From NCBI GenBank assembly GCA_030062745.1, contig CP099847.1, positions 604,304-668,303 on the forward strand: a stretch of 64,000 bases of DNA. The letters are read 5' to 3'. This document shows, piece by piece, positions 35,311-46,680 of the stretch (position 1 is the first letter of the stretch; each line of letters begins with the position of its first letter). A program made the translations under genes and the position numbers. This DNA is from Capitulum mitella (Eukaryota > Arthropoda > Thecostraca > Pollicipedomorpha > Pollicipedidae). The notes under the pieces are model-generated. The model was not told the origin of the DNA. It made no database searches and saw nothing but the letters and a program-made list of their open reading frames with translations.

Positions 35311-37145
35311 ACGACGCACAAAGCACAGCCTATACTGCAAGGCAACGCCGTTTTTTTCTTTTGGTCCGCAATCCTGTAAACGTGACACCTGCTACTTACC
35401 GCTGCGTACGCATGATGCCTCCCGATTTGGCGTTCAATTCCCTTCTAGACGATACCCAAATCGTTTTGAACTTTAAAAATCCCCCTTGGAGCGCGCATCA
35501 AGCGTCAACGAAGGGCCTCAGCGTCACAAATGTTAGCCCATTCACGGACAGAGTACGAGACCTTTCGAACGTTGCGCGGCACGTTCCGATCCCTCGGCAT
35601 GTTTGGGTCCTTGACCAGAGCACAAACCTATCGATAGAAAGACAGAAGAAAAGACAGACACGCCTTACCCAAACAGTATATAGATCAGGGCTTGGGCTCA
35701 TGTCGTCAAGCAAGGTTTGTGAACAATGAACTGCCCGGTTTTCAAAAGTATCGGTTTCAAGCAGTACGACATTTGACATCTTTGGTTGGTTTTGGGCTTT
35801 GGGGCCGGGATAAGCGTAAATGGCGATAACGTGCTCTGTGTTGGACATTCCTCTGCGTAACAGATCCTGCTTCTAAATGCACTTTGCTTTATTTTACATA
35901 ATGGGAAATAAAACAGAAAGAGAGATTTGTCTTTCACGATCCGATCTTGAAAACTTGAAAACATGGGAAATAGCCATTTTACTCTTTGGCCATGAACGGC
36001 ACACTCACACTGTTTTTACGCGCACGCGCAGAGCGTCATGCGATGTACTGTTCAGTTTCTTCTGAGAGGATATCCGCTTCGAATCACTGTTCCTGGATGG
36101 CCTAGACAGCTTTCTGAAGCCAAGACTTCTTTGATAACAAAATGTGCCGAGTTTTTGTTTGCGCGGACCCCAGATTTTGAGCCGCCCGTGCGCTGTTCAT
36201 TTAATTTGGTTGCGAATGGCGCCAGCTGTTGCAGCCGGTATGTTCAAGGCCATATAGAAACTACCATTCTACTCTTTTTGGCGATAAATCCGTGTTATAA
36301 CACGCAGGGGTTTACTGGACAACCTATTGCAGACTAATCTGAATATGATATGATGGTGTTTTGGGTTGACATGTAGTGCAAAAGGACAGCTTGCAGGTCG
36401 ATGTGATTTTCATTGCAAAAAGTCATTCGTCAAGAGCTACCATGCGATATTGAAGTCGAATCGATAAGGAGTTCTAGATTGAGTGCACTGCCTGCATCCA
36501 GGCATCGTGGCGCCCGAACCGTTGGCTGAGAGTGCTCGGCTGTCGGAAAGAACAAAAGACGATACGTTGAGCCATATCATGATGTTTTCTTCCGAGTCGC
36601 TGCGATCTCTGAATCGCCAGCACCACCCCAATCCTATAAAACGCCCAGCAGCAGCCTTTTCACTTTGCTATCGTTTGTGCGTTGCGCGTGCCGCGCGCAC
36701 AGAAATGTGCTGTATGCCACGCGATCGTCCGTTCAATTTTTGTTTTAAGCTGGTGCGTCTTCAGGCGATCTCATCGGTGGTTGCCGAAAAAAACTCGCCG
36801 GAACCGAGAAAATGTTTGCCGCTGTTTGCGTTTCCCGTCTTCTCCTGTTTCGTCCCATTTTATTCCGTGTTGCCCCTACCGACAAAGAAATCACCCTTGA
36901 AGCGTGCGGCCCGCGTTAATGACGGGTCGCGCCAAATTTCCCTGTGGCGCGCGAGACCTTCCGAACGGCGCCCGCCACGTGCTGTTCCGCTAACCCGCTT
37001 GGGCACAGTGGGCACAGGGCCGCAGCAATGATTTCCGGACAAACAGAGAAAAAGACAGACGGAAAGACAAAAAGACAAATAGAGCAGATACACTTTACTT
37101 AAATACTATAAAAAATTTCTGGTTCCGGCGAGTTTTCTCGGCAAC

Positions 37146-37188
37146 CATGTATATATATACATATATATATGTATATATATATATATAC

Positions 37189-37239
<51 letters not shown>

Positions 37240-37240
37240 C
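37146..37240. repeat. (TA)n-rich microsatellite
   Basis: Two interrupted TA blocks, the second an unbroken run of about 20 units. Confidence 0.95.
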
Positions 37241-38104
37241 ATTATATAGTCCATGCGCGCAATTTTCGTTTGATGTGCTCTAGTGATGCGCCTAATATAA
37301 TGGATCCGCACCGCTCGTCCAGATGGTTCATGTACTTGGTACACCGAGTCCAATCACTTCCAGACATCTTGGCAATGCCTATCCCTTTTTCTGAAAGCCT
37401 CGAACAGAAACTTAACTCAGGAAGCAGAGTTATTTCAAATGTTTTTGGGGAAAGTCTCAACCAAGCTGCACTGTTTTTGCTGTTGTATCGGGTACCACAT
37501 CACAGCGTAGTATTTATTATTTTCTTCTTTTCTCTTACTACTCTTCTTTATTTTCTTCTTGTTACTGCAACCACCAAACTGTTCAACGATGCACGCATCT
37601 CCATGTTTTAATGTCAGTGACACACATCACAATAAATGGTCAATGGCCATGACCAACCAGGGAGGAAACGACGACGCCATAGTCTCTTCAACACATAAAT
37701 TAACTTTAGAGCTCCTGTCAGCCGGGGACACCAAGTTTGTCTACTTTAGCTAAACGTTTACCTACGTCAGACGGGACCTCTTGATGGGACGGCTGTGCCA
37801 TGTTGCCGGCCGTCCGAAACTCCGGAGACAAATCAGGTCACGTGACGTTCAATGATAGGAGGTGCAGCTGAACATCTCAGGGATGATCAGCTTCATAACC
37901 GGGTGTATCATGACGTGGCCTTTGGACGTGGATGATCTGTTTTCCTTTTGCGACCTTCAGCAAAGTTTTACACTAGAAATTATCATTTGTAACTTATACT
38001 GCTTATGTCTTATAGTCCCACGGGAAGACCCCTTGATGTAGTCGTTAAACGACGTGGACAGTTGCGTGTGGAAAAAAACAACACTACCTTCCGATTCATA
38101 TCCG

Positions 38105-38170
38105 TGATCGGTAGCTCAGTTTGTGGAGCACTGGTCTCTCCATCCTGGCAAGGTTCGAGTCGCTTCGGCG
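38105..38170 (+). other. tRNA-like sequence with pol III A and B boxes (SINE head or tRNA pseudogene)
   Basis: TAGCTCAGTTTG at 38112 matches a pol III A box with a GCTC/GAGC D-stem. GGTTCGAGTC at 38152 matches a B box. The spacing is right for a tRNA. The anticodon and T-stems do not pair convincingly and the acceptor stem is absent, so this is not a working tRNA. A tRNA-derived SINE is the likelier reading. Confidence 0.4.
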
Positions 38171-38569
38171 CTCGATATTTGGCCCGCGGGTTAGCTGGCA
38201 ATTGACCGACAGGGTCGAGCTGACTGTCACTACGTCGTGTCGCGCCCTTAGCAGTATGTTAAGCTTGCGCCACACACTGGCCGTCAAATGGGTATGCGCG
38301 ATTGGGTGCAGGGAGTCGGAGTCAAGGCGAAAAACTTTGCTTAGCACGGACTCCGCTCCATAACATCGCGCTATCAAAACCGTTTGGATCAAATGTATAA
38401 AAAATACAAACATACCCAATTTGATGTATCTGCCTAAGTTGTATTTGCTTCGCAAAAGGGTCCACAGGAGACTGACGACGTCCGTCAGCAGACGATAGTC
38501 CGGTATCGGAGAGACAAAAGTGATGACATATCATTGGCAGACCAGTTAGAATTTGCAGCTTAATCCGCG

Positions 38570-38745
38570 CACGACCGTGGGTCGGCGACGACCACGCCCG
38601 ACTGGAGGGGGGACAGTTGGCCTCTCCCTCTAACTTACGAACGGTTGGTCGCACGATACAAATAAGCACACTGTTGGAAAGCTGGTGACGTGTAGAGCTC
38701 GAAACTGGTCTCACTTTTAGTTTTAGATAATATGTAAGCAATTTA
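38570..38745 (-). repeat. Dispersed repeat family, copy 4 (inverted)
   Basis: On the minus strand it contains GAGACCAGTTTCGAGCTC, then a run to GTAAGTTAGAGGGAGAGGCC, then CCAGTCGGGCGTGG. This is the same order as 18300-18430. Confidence 0.6.
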
Positions 38746-39299
38746 CGTCCTATATATGTTTTCTCATAGCCGACTGCATGAGACCGAGAAACAATTTAAA
38801 CAAAACAAACATGAGGCCTGAATCTCAAGGGCTGTGACTAATAACGCATAGGTAAAGGCACCAACGGACAAGTAAAGGTTCGCAGATGCCGGTACACGTC
38901 TAATTTCTGAGATTTGTTCAATATATACGCCGAAACGTTGAGCTAAAGACACGTCATTTTTCATGCCGGTTGTCGGCGGACGCCAAAGCCGTATGCAGTG
39001 AGGAATTAACGGGAACTAAGTTTAGCGCTCCTTTATTTTTGCGACATAAGCGTATCCATGTAAACTGTATTGATCTTAGTGGTTCTTGTGATGGTTTCTC
39101 ATGCTTAAATTATGGAAAAATTCATTAGTTACTGATCTACACAATTGGTGGAGCTTTATTCGCGAGCCAAAACATGCAATTTTTTCAAACTTTTTGAGGT
39201 TCTTTGTATTACTTACGTCTGCGCAAGCCAGTTCTGTTATTTTCTACCCATTCTGAGTAATTCATCGCTGATTTTGACGGTGATACCTTTTGGCTCACA

Positions 39300-39782
39300 A
39301 CAGTTATTCGTGACCTGACCTCAGGTCAATGGCTGGAAGTCTTTGATACTTTGTCCAATGTCGGTAACTAGATGTCTGCTTCACTCCACACTAAAAATGT
39401 TATGAAAAATTCCGGCAATTTCCGAAAAAAACGACATTTGTCAAAAATAAGCTTGACCTTAGGTCAATAACCCAGAAAATTCCGAAACATCTGAGATAGC
39501 AGATTTGTTGCATCTGTAAACTTCACTAATCCCTGAAAGTATTATTGTGATATGTTGTTTTCCGAAAAAGTTACAGGACGCTGAACTTTTTTGGACATAG
39601 GTCCGTTTGACTTAACCTGGGTCGAACACCTGACTTGCAGTCAAAACCGTGATGCAAGGTGTAAAAATAATCAAGCAAAAGGTACACCAAGTTTCACGGC
39701 GCTGCGTTTGTTTGTTCTCTCGCAGTACTAGAAAAACCTCAGGGTAGCGGTCAACCGCCACCCCCAGTCGGGGACGGGTTAA
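39300..39782 (+). repeat. Dispersed repeat, ~480 bp, interrupted by a TTAA element
   Basis: Inverted counterpart of 17041-17545. It ends GGTCAACCGCCACCCCCAGT-CGGGGACGGGTTAA, where the TTAA element begins. Confidence 0.65.
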
Positions 39783-40993
39783 CCCTATTCCCGGAGGGCT
39801 AGACGGTATGGCCGATTCCCGGCAGGGGAGGGCGGATTCGGCCCCCCCCCCTGAGATCTCGAGAACTACTTGTCTGATTTCATTGCAACAAACGGCAATC
39901 GATTTGCCGTGACGTGAACTACATTTTTATAAAAAGAAATTTTCAAAATTTTAAAATTTGTGGATACAGGGGGGCAAAAATGTCAAAATGGGGGGTACTT
40001 TTTGACTTCTTATAACTCCGTTGTTTATGGACCGATTTCGATGAAACTGACATGAATCGAGAGATTATGGATAGGGCTTTTACCATGGGTATGCAAATTT
40101 GAAATTTTGAGAAAATTCATGGGCGTTCACAGGGCTTCAAAAATAGGGGGATTAGTTTTCTAATAACGGAATGAGCAAAAGAGGCCAAAACACTTTTTTA
40201 GCTTCTGCTAGTTATGTTATGCTAAAGAAGTACAAATCGCATTACAATGTTTGTATAATGTTAGCATAGGCGGTGCCAGGGACATGAAAAAGGGGGAACT
40301 GTCATGGTCACACGCTCTTCAGATCAACTTGTGACCTTTGACCTTAAATGACCTCCAGTGACCTTGGGGTCACCTGGAATGGTGTCGTGTGCATTCAATA
40401 TTATCTGCAAACGTTTTTAACCGATTGAATTCGCTCTATTCCAAAAAATTCATTTTTTGTTTTTGCGATATAGGGTACGCGCACTGACATTTTAGGTCAT
40501 AGCTCCGTGACCCAGTCTGATATCAAGCTGAAACTTGGTACACAAGTAGAGAGCACCTTTCTACGTCATCTAGATTCCAGGTTTGGCATTTGAAAAAACG
40601 GCGCCGAAATTATTGCAAAAAAACAAATTTTGACTTTTGACCTTGACCTGACCTTGTAAAGTGACCTCAGATAAACAAAATTACATATGCACATTGCCCG
40701 ACTATTTAGCTATACATTCATATAAAGTTTTAAGTTCTATCTTAAAAACTCTGTTTTTGGCAGACATTTTCCTTTTACCCTCAACATGGCCAAAAATGGC
40801 CTGAGGTGCCTCCCAAAAACGTTGCCTGGCTCCGCCCCTGAGCAAAATAGAATTTCGAAATTTTGTCACAGCGCGTAGAAGAAATAGCTAGGAAAAGTCA
40901 CCAAGTTTCGTGAAGCTGCGTTAAAAAGCCTGGAATTGGCAAGCAAAAAACCCGAGGGGGGCGGACTCCGCCCCCCCCCTGCCGGGAATAGGG
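39783..40993 (+). mobile_element. piggyBac-like non-autonomous element, 1211 bp, TTAA target duplication
   Basis: Begins CCCTATTCCCGG directly after TTAA (39779-39782) and ends with the exact inverse CCGGGAATAGGG directly before TTAA (40994-40997). A sub-terminal CCGATTCCCGGCAGGGG is mirrored near the right end (CCCCCTGCCGGGAATAGGG). TTAA duplications with CCC-starting termini are characteristic of piggyBac-type elements. No transposase frame is present, so it must have been mobilised in trans. The internal part has several TGACCT-rich stretches. Confidence 0.75.
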
Positions 40994-42415
40994 TTAATAT
41001 TCAAATGTGTGAGTCATAATACAACTGGGTTTGTTATGACACTGAGCATTACCAATGTGATTCACAGCCTAAATGTTCAGTGAAACCTTACACCGAAAAC
41101 AAACCTTTTGACTTTCAGCACATCACGCAGTGTAACGTGAAGGCCATTTGGTTAATTTGTTAAAACATTTTGACTGATGCATAAAAAACGAGAAGAACGT
41201 CTTTCGTTTCATACCCAGTATGATATATTTGGCTAAATTTTATTTGTGTCGCGAATAGACCGAGTTGGGCCGGCTGCCGGCTGCCCCGGACCCAAGAGAC
41301 AAAACAGACCACAGATCATTAAGTGGCAAAATTTTGCAGCCGAAGCTTGCAAGAAACTTGCAAACTTGCAACATTTCCCCGTCTTTTACGACAGTAGTTT
41401 CTGCTGGTACTGATGAGTTTCATTTTTTACAATCTTGCAGAAAGTTTTATTTCAAAAACAGATGTAAGCACCTTGCAGTGTATTAATTCACACGACGCCC
41501 AGGTCAAACGAAGCAATATTTGAGAGCTAGAGTAGGCCCACATATAGGAACACATCTTTATGCTTTGTTCAATATCCAATTTCATGTTTTCTTTTCGTGT
41601 ATATGTGCTTCACGATGTGATCAAACCATTACAAGATCCCAGACCCTTTGGAGACAAATGGAAAAACACAGCAATTTTCAACTTTCAGCCGGTTTTTCTG
41701 TATGTAAAATGTTCGATTTTCATGTTCTAAATTTGCTTAGATGTGGTTCAGTGGAATTATGATCGGAAGCGATCAAAAAGTTTAGCATTTGAAAGTGTCT
41801 CAAAATGTTTTCATGTCCCCCTGTTGTGCCCGAATTACACCATGGTGGAACGATGTGAATGAAGCCGTCTGATTTCCCCCCGTGCTTTTCTGCTAACGCT
41901 TGCTAGCCACAGCCCCATACGAATTTTATTCATGTGTCATGCTAGATTGGTACATGTACTCAAATCGCATTTGCATAGTCAACTATAATTACAAACATCA
42001 GATGTTTTTTTTGGTTTCTGTCTTGACTTCGGATTTTTTGGTTTATAGGCTGGTTGACGTTGGGTATTTCATTGAGATATAGTCATTTTGGGACGTTTCG
42101 TCTTCCTTCAGACATTTTCAAGCAATACTCATTTGTTGAGGGGTCAGGCAGCGGAAGTTTTTAAATTACATACGTATATCAAAGCATGTGCTACGATTAA
42201 AGGTTCTTCTTAGTAACAGTTTACGTTTTCTACTAGGACGAAATGAAAAAAGTCAACATTTTAGTCATGGGAACGTATCGCACGTTTAGTATTTCCCAAG
42301 CAGTGTTCCTGCATGTTTAGGGCTGGGTGTTGGCACTTTTTCGTTTCCAACCCGTATATCTCTCCGGTGTTAATATATCCTTTTTGATAAATCCCTCCCT
42401 GTCTCTAAAACTAAC

Positions 42416-42442
42416 CGTTTCGAGCCGAGATGGCTCGAAACG
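42416..42442. other. Perfect 11-bp hairpin, GAGAT loop
   Basis: CGTTTCGAGCC, GAGAT, then the exact inverse GGCTCGAAACG. Function unknown. Confidence 0.8.
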
Positions 42443-42491
42443 ATGAGTTTTAATACATAATATGCGACTTCGAAGTGTGGGTTCTCTTCAC

Positions 42492-42553
42492 ACACATATA
42501 TATATATATATATGTTACATATATATATATACATGTATATGTGTTTGTATATG

Positions 42554-42609
<56 letters not shown>

Positions 42610-42610
42610 A
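42492..42610. repeat. (TA)n-rich microsatellite
   Basis: Interrupted TA and TATG runs, ending in an unbroken block of about 20 TA units. Confidence 0.95.
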
Positions 42611-43149
42611 TTACGATGTAGTCTGTCAGGACATGCGATTTGGCTATCTGAGTTCAAACCATATGATGAAGATGGAAGGAGAACCATGTAACTTCTGAAC
42701 GAGATGGAGGCCATACAGCCAGAACATACTCACTTGGTCTCATGTGCAGTACTGGATAAATAGGTCTTTCGTTAACGAGATGGGTGTGGTGTTCTCATTG
42801 AACGTTAGAGTTTCGAAGTCGAATCTGTCGTCGGCGATGCTTTCCAAGCCGCTATAAACACAAAGATGGACGCTGGTCAGCTTACAATAACCATAGAACA
42901 GTCTATCGAGTGGCAAACATAATCATAGGACAAACTACCGGAATCCAGATGCGTTATGTCAAGTGCATCAATTACCATCCAACGCCTAATTCAGTGAAAC
43001 TTAACAGGACTCCATATATTATAGCTGGTAGCCAGGAACCCCTCTAGATCGTTAACCTACATCATTTATCCCAAAATAATGACCTCGCGAGCCTTTGCAT
43101 AACGGTCTAATTTAGGACCATTGACACTCCGGCATGATCTGATACGGGT

Positions 43150-43232
43150 CACTGTCGGCGACAGCGTCTGATACTGTCGGCCACTGTCGGCGACAGCGTC
43201 TGATACTGTCGACCACTGTCGGCGACAGCGTC
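43150..43232. repeat. 32-bp minisatellite, 2.6 copies
   Basis: CACTGTCGGCGACAGCGTCT starts at 43150, 43182 and 43214. Each unit contains the palindrome CTGTCGGCGACAG. No adjacent exon is recognised. Confidence 0.85.
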
Positions 43233-43949
43233 TTCCTCGCGACCGCAGACAGCTCTCAGCGTTTCATACACCTCTGTCGATGATGCTGCAGTTTGTAGTG
43301 CAAGACACGCGTAGCAGCTTGACCCAATCAGTATATGGAATCACGTCGGACAATTTGTAATGCTTGACAGATTGCAATCGCGTGCCAGCACAGGAACACT
43401 CCATCTGGTCCAGGCATGACCGCTTTTCCGATTTCCGTCACGTTCCAACTGGCTGACTGAAGTAAAGCTCAAAATAGACTGAACTCCTCGGCGCCTCTAA
43501 ATACCAAGATTAGCTGTACCGTGAAAGATATCTTAATGCCGTGACTTCTAGTGAAACACAACTCCACTGCATTTTCAGTTTGATAAAAGATGCATCCACT
43601 GTACTTGCACAACAAAGATTACCTAAAGGGTTTCCAAGACCAGCATCTTATTTCCAGCTCTCTCTACAGGAAGGCTTCGGCGAGACGGTTTTATTGAACC
43701 TCGCTCCCTGGAGAGGGTCGAGTGGATTGGCTCAATCCTCGTGGGTCGCGTCTGGGCCCGGTGGCCGGGTGAGGAAAAGTGACGGATGAGTGCGACACTC
43801 GCTCAATGGGTATTGCTTTGTTTTGTTGATGTTGAGTTACATGAAGACGCAGTCAACTTGGGTGGCCTCGCGTTGCAACCAATCAGGCGGTTTATCCGAG
43901 GTTGGAGGGATACGTAAACAGTGAAGGCCAAACAAAGGCATAATTTGTT

Positions 43950-43953
<4 letters not shown>

Positions 43954-44010
<57 letters not shown>
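43954..44010. repeat. (GT)n microsatellite, ~28 units
   Basis: An uninterrupted GT run about 430 bp upstream of the protease B promoter. Confidence 0.95.
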
Positions 44011-44011
<1 letters not shown>

Positions 44012-44442
44012 ACAACTTACGTGCCTTGATGATTCGCCATGTCCAGCAGTTTGGATTAACCCTGGCGTATGTCGAAATCATAATCCCGGTGCAAAAACTA
44101 GTCTAAATGTGTTTTTGGATTCTGCCGTCGAATTCCGTCCAATTAGCGAACAGTGCGCCGTGTGCGCAGCGTCCCTGAAATAGCACCGGCGTCGCCGAAC
44201 GTTTCCGCAAACATTTCCGCGAACATGGCGGTACACGGCGGCGTTTTGCACGGCCGGCACCTGCTGCGGCCTTGGTCAGGGCCACGGCCGCCGCAGGCCG
44301 GATGAGCGGGCCTTCGGGCAGCGTTCAGCGGCCGGCACCACACGCAGCCGACGGAAGCGCCCTGCAGCCCTGCAAACGCTTCCAATTTGACCGGAAGTGA
44401 CCTTGCGCGGGTCGGCCGGGCGCCAATGGCACAACCCAGGCG

Positions 44443-44450
44443 TACTTAAA
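44443..44450 (+). promoter_or_regulatory. TATA-like box of protease B, with an upstream CCAAT motif
   Basis: TACTTAAA lies 95 bp before the ATG at 44538, with GCCAATGG about 12 bp upstream of it. The layout mirrors protease A. Confidence 0.45.
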
Positions 44451-44537
44451 CACGGATGCCGGGGGAACATCATCAGTGCCTCCGGGCAAACTCGGTGTTT
44501 CAACAGCTCGGTGGTAGAAGCCGCTGCGGGAGTTGCA

Positions 44538-46680
44538 ATGGCGAGACTTGTGCTGCTGCTGGCTGCTGTTGGCGTGCTCCTCGAAGCCGCAGGAGCGATG
44601 AACTGTGAGTAGCATGAAATACACAATAGATAACTTGAATTAGCTTAACACTATTAGTCGCCCGTTGTTCCATTTGAACATCAGCATCCAAAGAGTATAC
44701 CTGTCGTGTGATTGGTTGACATAAAGTGCAGAGATGTACTGTTCAAAATTAGTTCTACTACTACGAAATTAACAATAACTTGTTATCCAAGGATTGACGC
44801 ATTTCCGAGTACAGTACGGCAGATAAGACAAGGGATTGGGGCGCGCGCAGGCATAAGAGTTTGCCGTGCAAATGTCGAGCTTAGAACTCAAGTTATCCAG
44901 CGTCGGATCTCTGATCCCCGTCATACAATGGTGACATTCTTGTACGCGTTAGCGCAAATGGACAAAGGCAAAAATTAAAATGCAGGGGCCTTGGCAAGTT
45001 TGAGCTGCAAAAGCGCACTTCTTCCTATGGTTTTGTTTGCAAGCATGGACTTTAAACCTACAACAGGTGAGTTTCTGGTCGTCGATAAAGAGGTAAATGA
45101 ACTTGCGTGACGGTGTGGGCGGCTCACACGAAAAGCACCCAAAATGCGTGAGGCGTTGCGCATCCGGCCGGTGGCACCGACAGCCCTGCCACGTTTCCAG
45201 TGGCGAACGTGCCGTGCGGCAAACGCCAGCTGGAGGGCCGGCAGGCGCGAGTCAAGGGTGGCCAGGACGCCTACCACGGCCAGTTCCCGTGGTCAGTGTC
45301 GGTGCGGCACCGCGGCTCCCACTTCTGCATGGGCGCCATCATCAGCGACGAGTACGTGCTGACGGCGGCGCACTGTTTCGGCGGCCGGCCGCGGAGCCAG
45401 TTCTCGGTGGCCGTCGGCAGCCACAACCTGACCGCGGCCGAGGCGACGCGCCTCCACCTGCCCATCGCCGAGCGCATCCTCATGGACGGCTACGTCGACG
45501 GCAAGTTTGACAACGACCTCGCCCTGCTGCGGCTCTCTGGCAAGGTGGGAAGTGTTTGGTGTTGCCAATGACGTGCGTCGGGGCTGATCGAGATAACGCA
45601 CAGCTTCGCTAAGCTGCTGTTTTTTTTTTGCATTCTCTCATTACGAAATAAAGCAAATGCTGCATAAGGAGTCTAAAGCATTCAAGCATGTGATCGTTTA
45701 TTCCGTTCACGTTTCCTTTTGTTCCATAACATTTTGCAAAGAGTGTCTTTTGACCCTGTAGAAGAACCTCTCTGAGAAGCTGAAGCTTAGGCCCAGGTTA
45801 TGCGTTAGTCAAAACCATGCGGAGCTGAACACGCCCTCCTGTTTTCAGCTGACGTGGAGCGACTACGTGCAGCCGGTCTGCCTTCCGTCGTCCGGAATCG
45901 AGAAGTACACAGGAATGAAGGGCATCATGGCCGGATGGGGCTACCTGGACGAGTGGAGGTCCAGTGAGTGTGGTGCATTGTGAGGCGTGGAAGCAGAGCT
46001 GGGCTCATCACAGACATTGCCAAATAGCGAAAAAACTGACTGTTCGGCTTTTTTTTTTGCTAACCGCGATGACCTACATTCCTCGGTCACCTCCATTTGC
46101 GCGCGCAGACAAATGTTGATTATCGCAAATTTCCTAAAAAGGTGATTTTTCCAGTGGGCACTCGTCCAGATATTCTGCAGTGGACCGAGGTCCCTGTCCT
46201 TTCGAAGAAGACGTGCCAGGAATGGTACACCGAGGCCAAGAAAAACATCAAAATCTCCAAGGGAAAAATATGCGCTGGCTACAAAGAAGGAGGCAAAGAC
46301 AGCTGCCAGGTACGAACAAAAACTAAATGATCTTTAAATGCCAACCGTCCGAGTCGTTCAGGCTACATTTCTTGAAAAATAACCAGACGCGGTAACCTTA
46401 CACACTTGCGGCGATAAAGACGACGCACCGCAGCGTCACAGCATCGGCATCAGTTCGGTCGGGTGTTCGCCGCCGCCGGCGTACTGGACGTCCCTCCTCC
46501 CTCCCGCAGGCGGACAGCGGCGGCCCGCTGATCGTCGAGACGGCCAGCGAGTACCAGGTGGTGGGCGTGGTCTCCGCCGGCATCGGCTGCGGCCGGCCCA
46601 ACCTGCCCGGCATCTACACCGACGTCACCGAGTACATCAAGTGGATCGTGGGCACCATTAGCGCCAGGACCACGTTCTGA
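44538..46680 (+). CDS. Secreted trypsin-like serine protease B, with Ala at oxyanion-hole position 193
   Basis: Five exons: 44538-44604, 45201-45544, 45849-45963, 46155-46309 and 46510-46680, all phase-compatible, giving 283 residues. A signal peptide (MARLVLLLAAVGVLLEAAGA) is followed by a propeptide with Cys28 and an activation site AR39/VKGG. The triad is His80 (TAAHC), Asp128 (DNDLALLRL) and Ser230. Asp224 in KDSCQ predicts trypsin specificity. Two features are odd. The new N-terminus would be Val-Lys-Gly-Gly instead of Ile-Val-Gly-Gly. The motif before Ser is ADSGGP, so the usually invariant Gly193 of the oxyanion hole is Ala. The exon lengths around the C-terminal half match protease A (155 bp for the penultimate exon in both), so the genes are paralogues. 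B lacks A's intron after the His exon. Confidence 0.92.

Larger units (their letters stand above)
31856..44437. other. 3' flank of protease A, then repeat-rich intergenic DNA
   Basis: A possible polyadenylation signal AATAAA is at 32493-32498, 638 bp after the stop. No further protein domain is recognisable. Open frames up to 182 codons (35199-35729, 36483-37031) lack motifs. The second contains a TATAAAA at 36636 that could be a promoter but has no supported gene behind it. Transposon copies, dispersed repeats, microsatellites and a tRNA-like element are listed separately. Confidence 0.5.

Noticed and set aside
35199-35729. 176-codon plus-strand frame
   Set aside because: Crosses an imperfect inverted repeat and has no recognisable motif.
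36483-37031. 182-codon frame with a TATAAAA at 36636 inside it
   Set aside because: No domain, unlikely composition, and the TATA box lies within the frame rather than before it. No spliced continuation was found.
37147-37611. 154-codon frame starting in a TA repeat
   Set aside because: The N-terminal half is Tyr/Ile repeat from the microsatellite; the rest has no domain.
43921-44183. Cys-Val repeat frames
   Set aside because: Direct translation of the (GT)n microsatellite.
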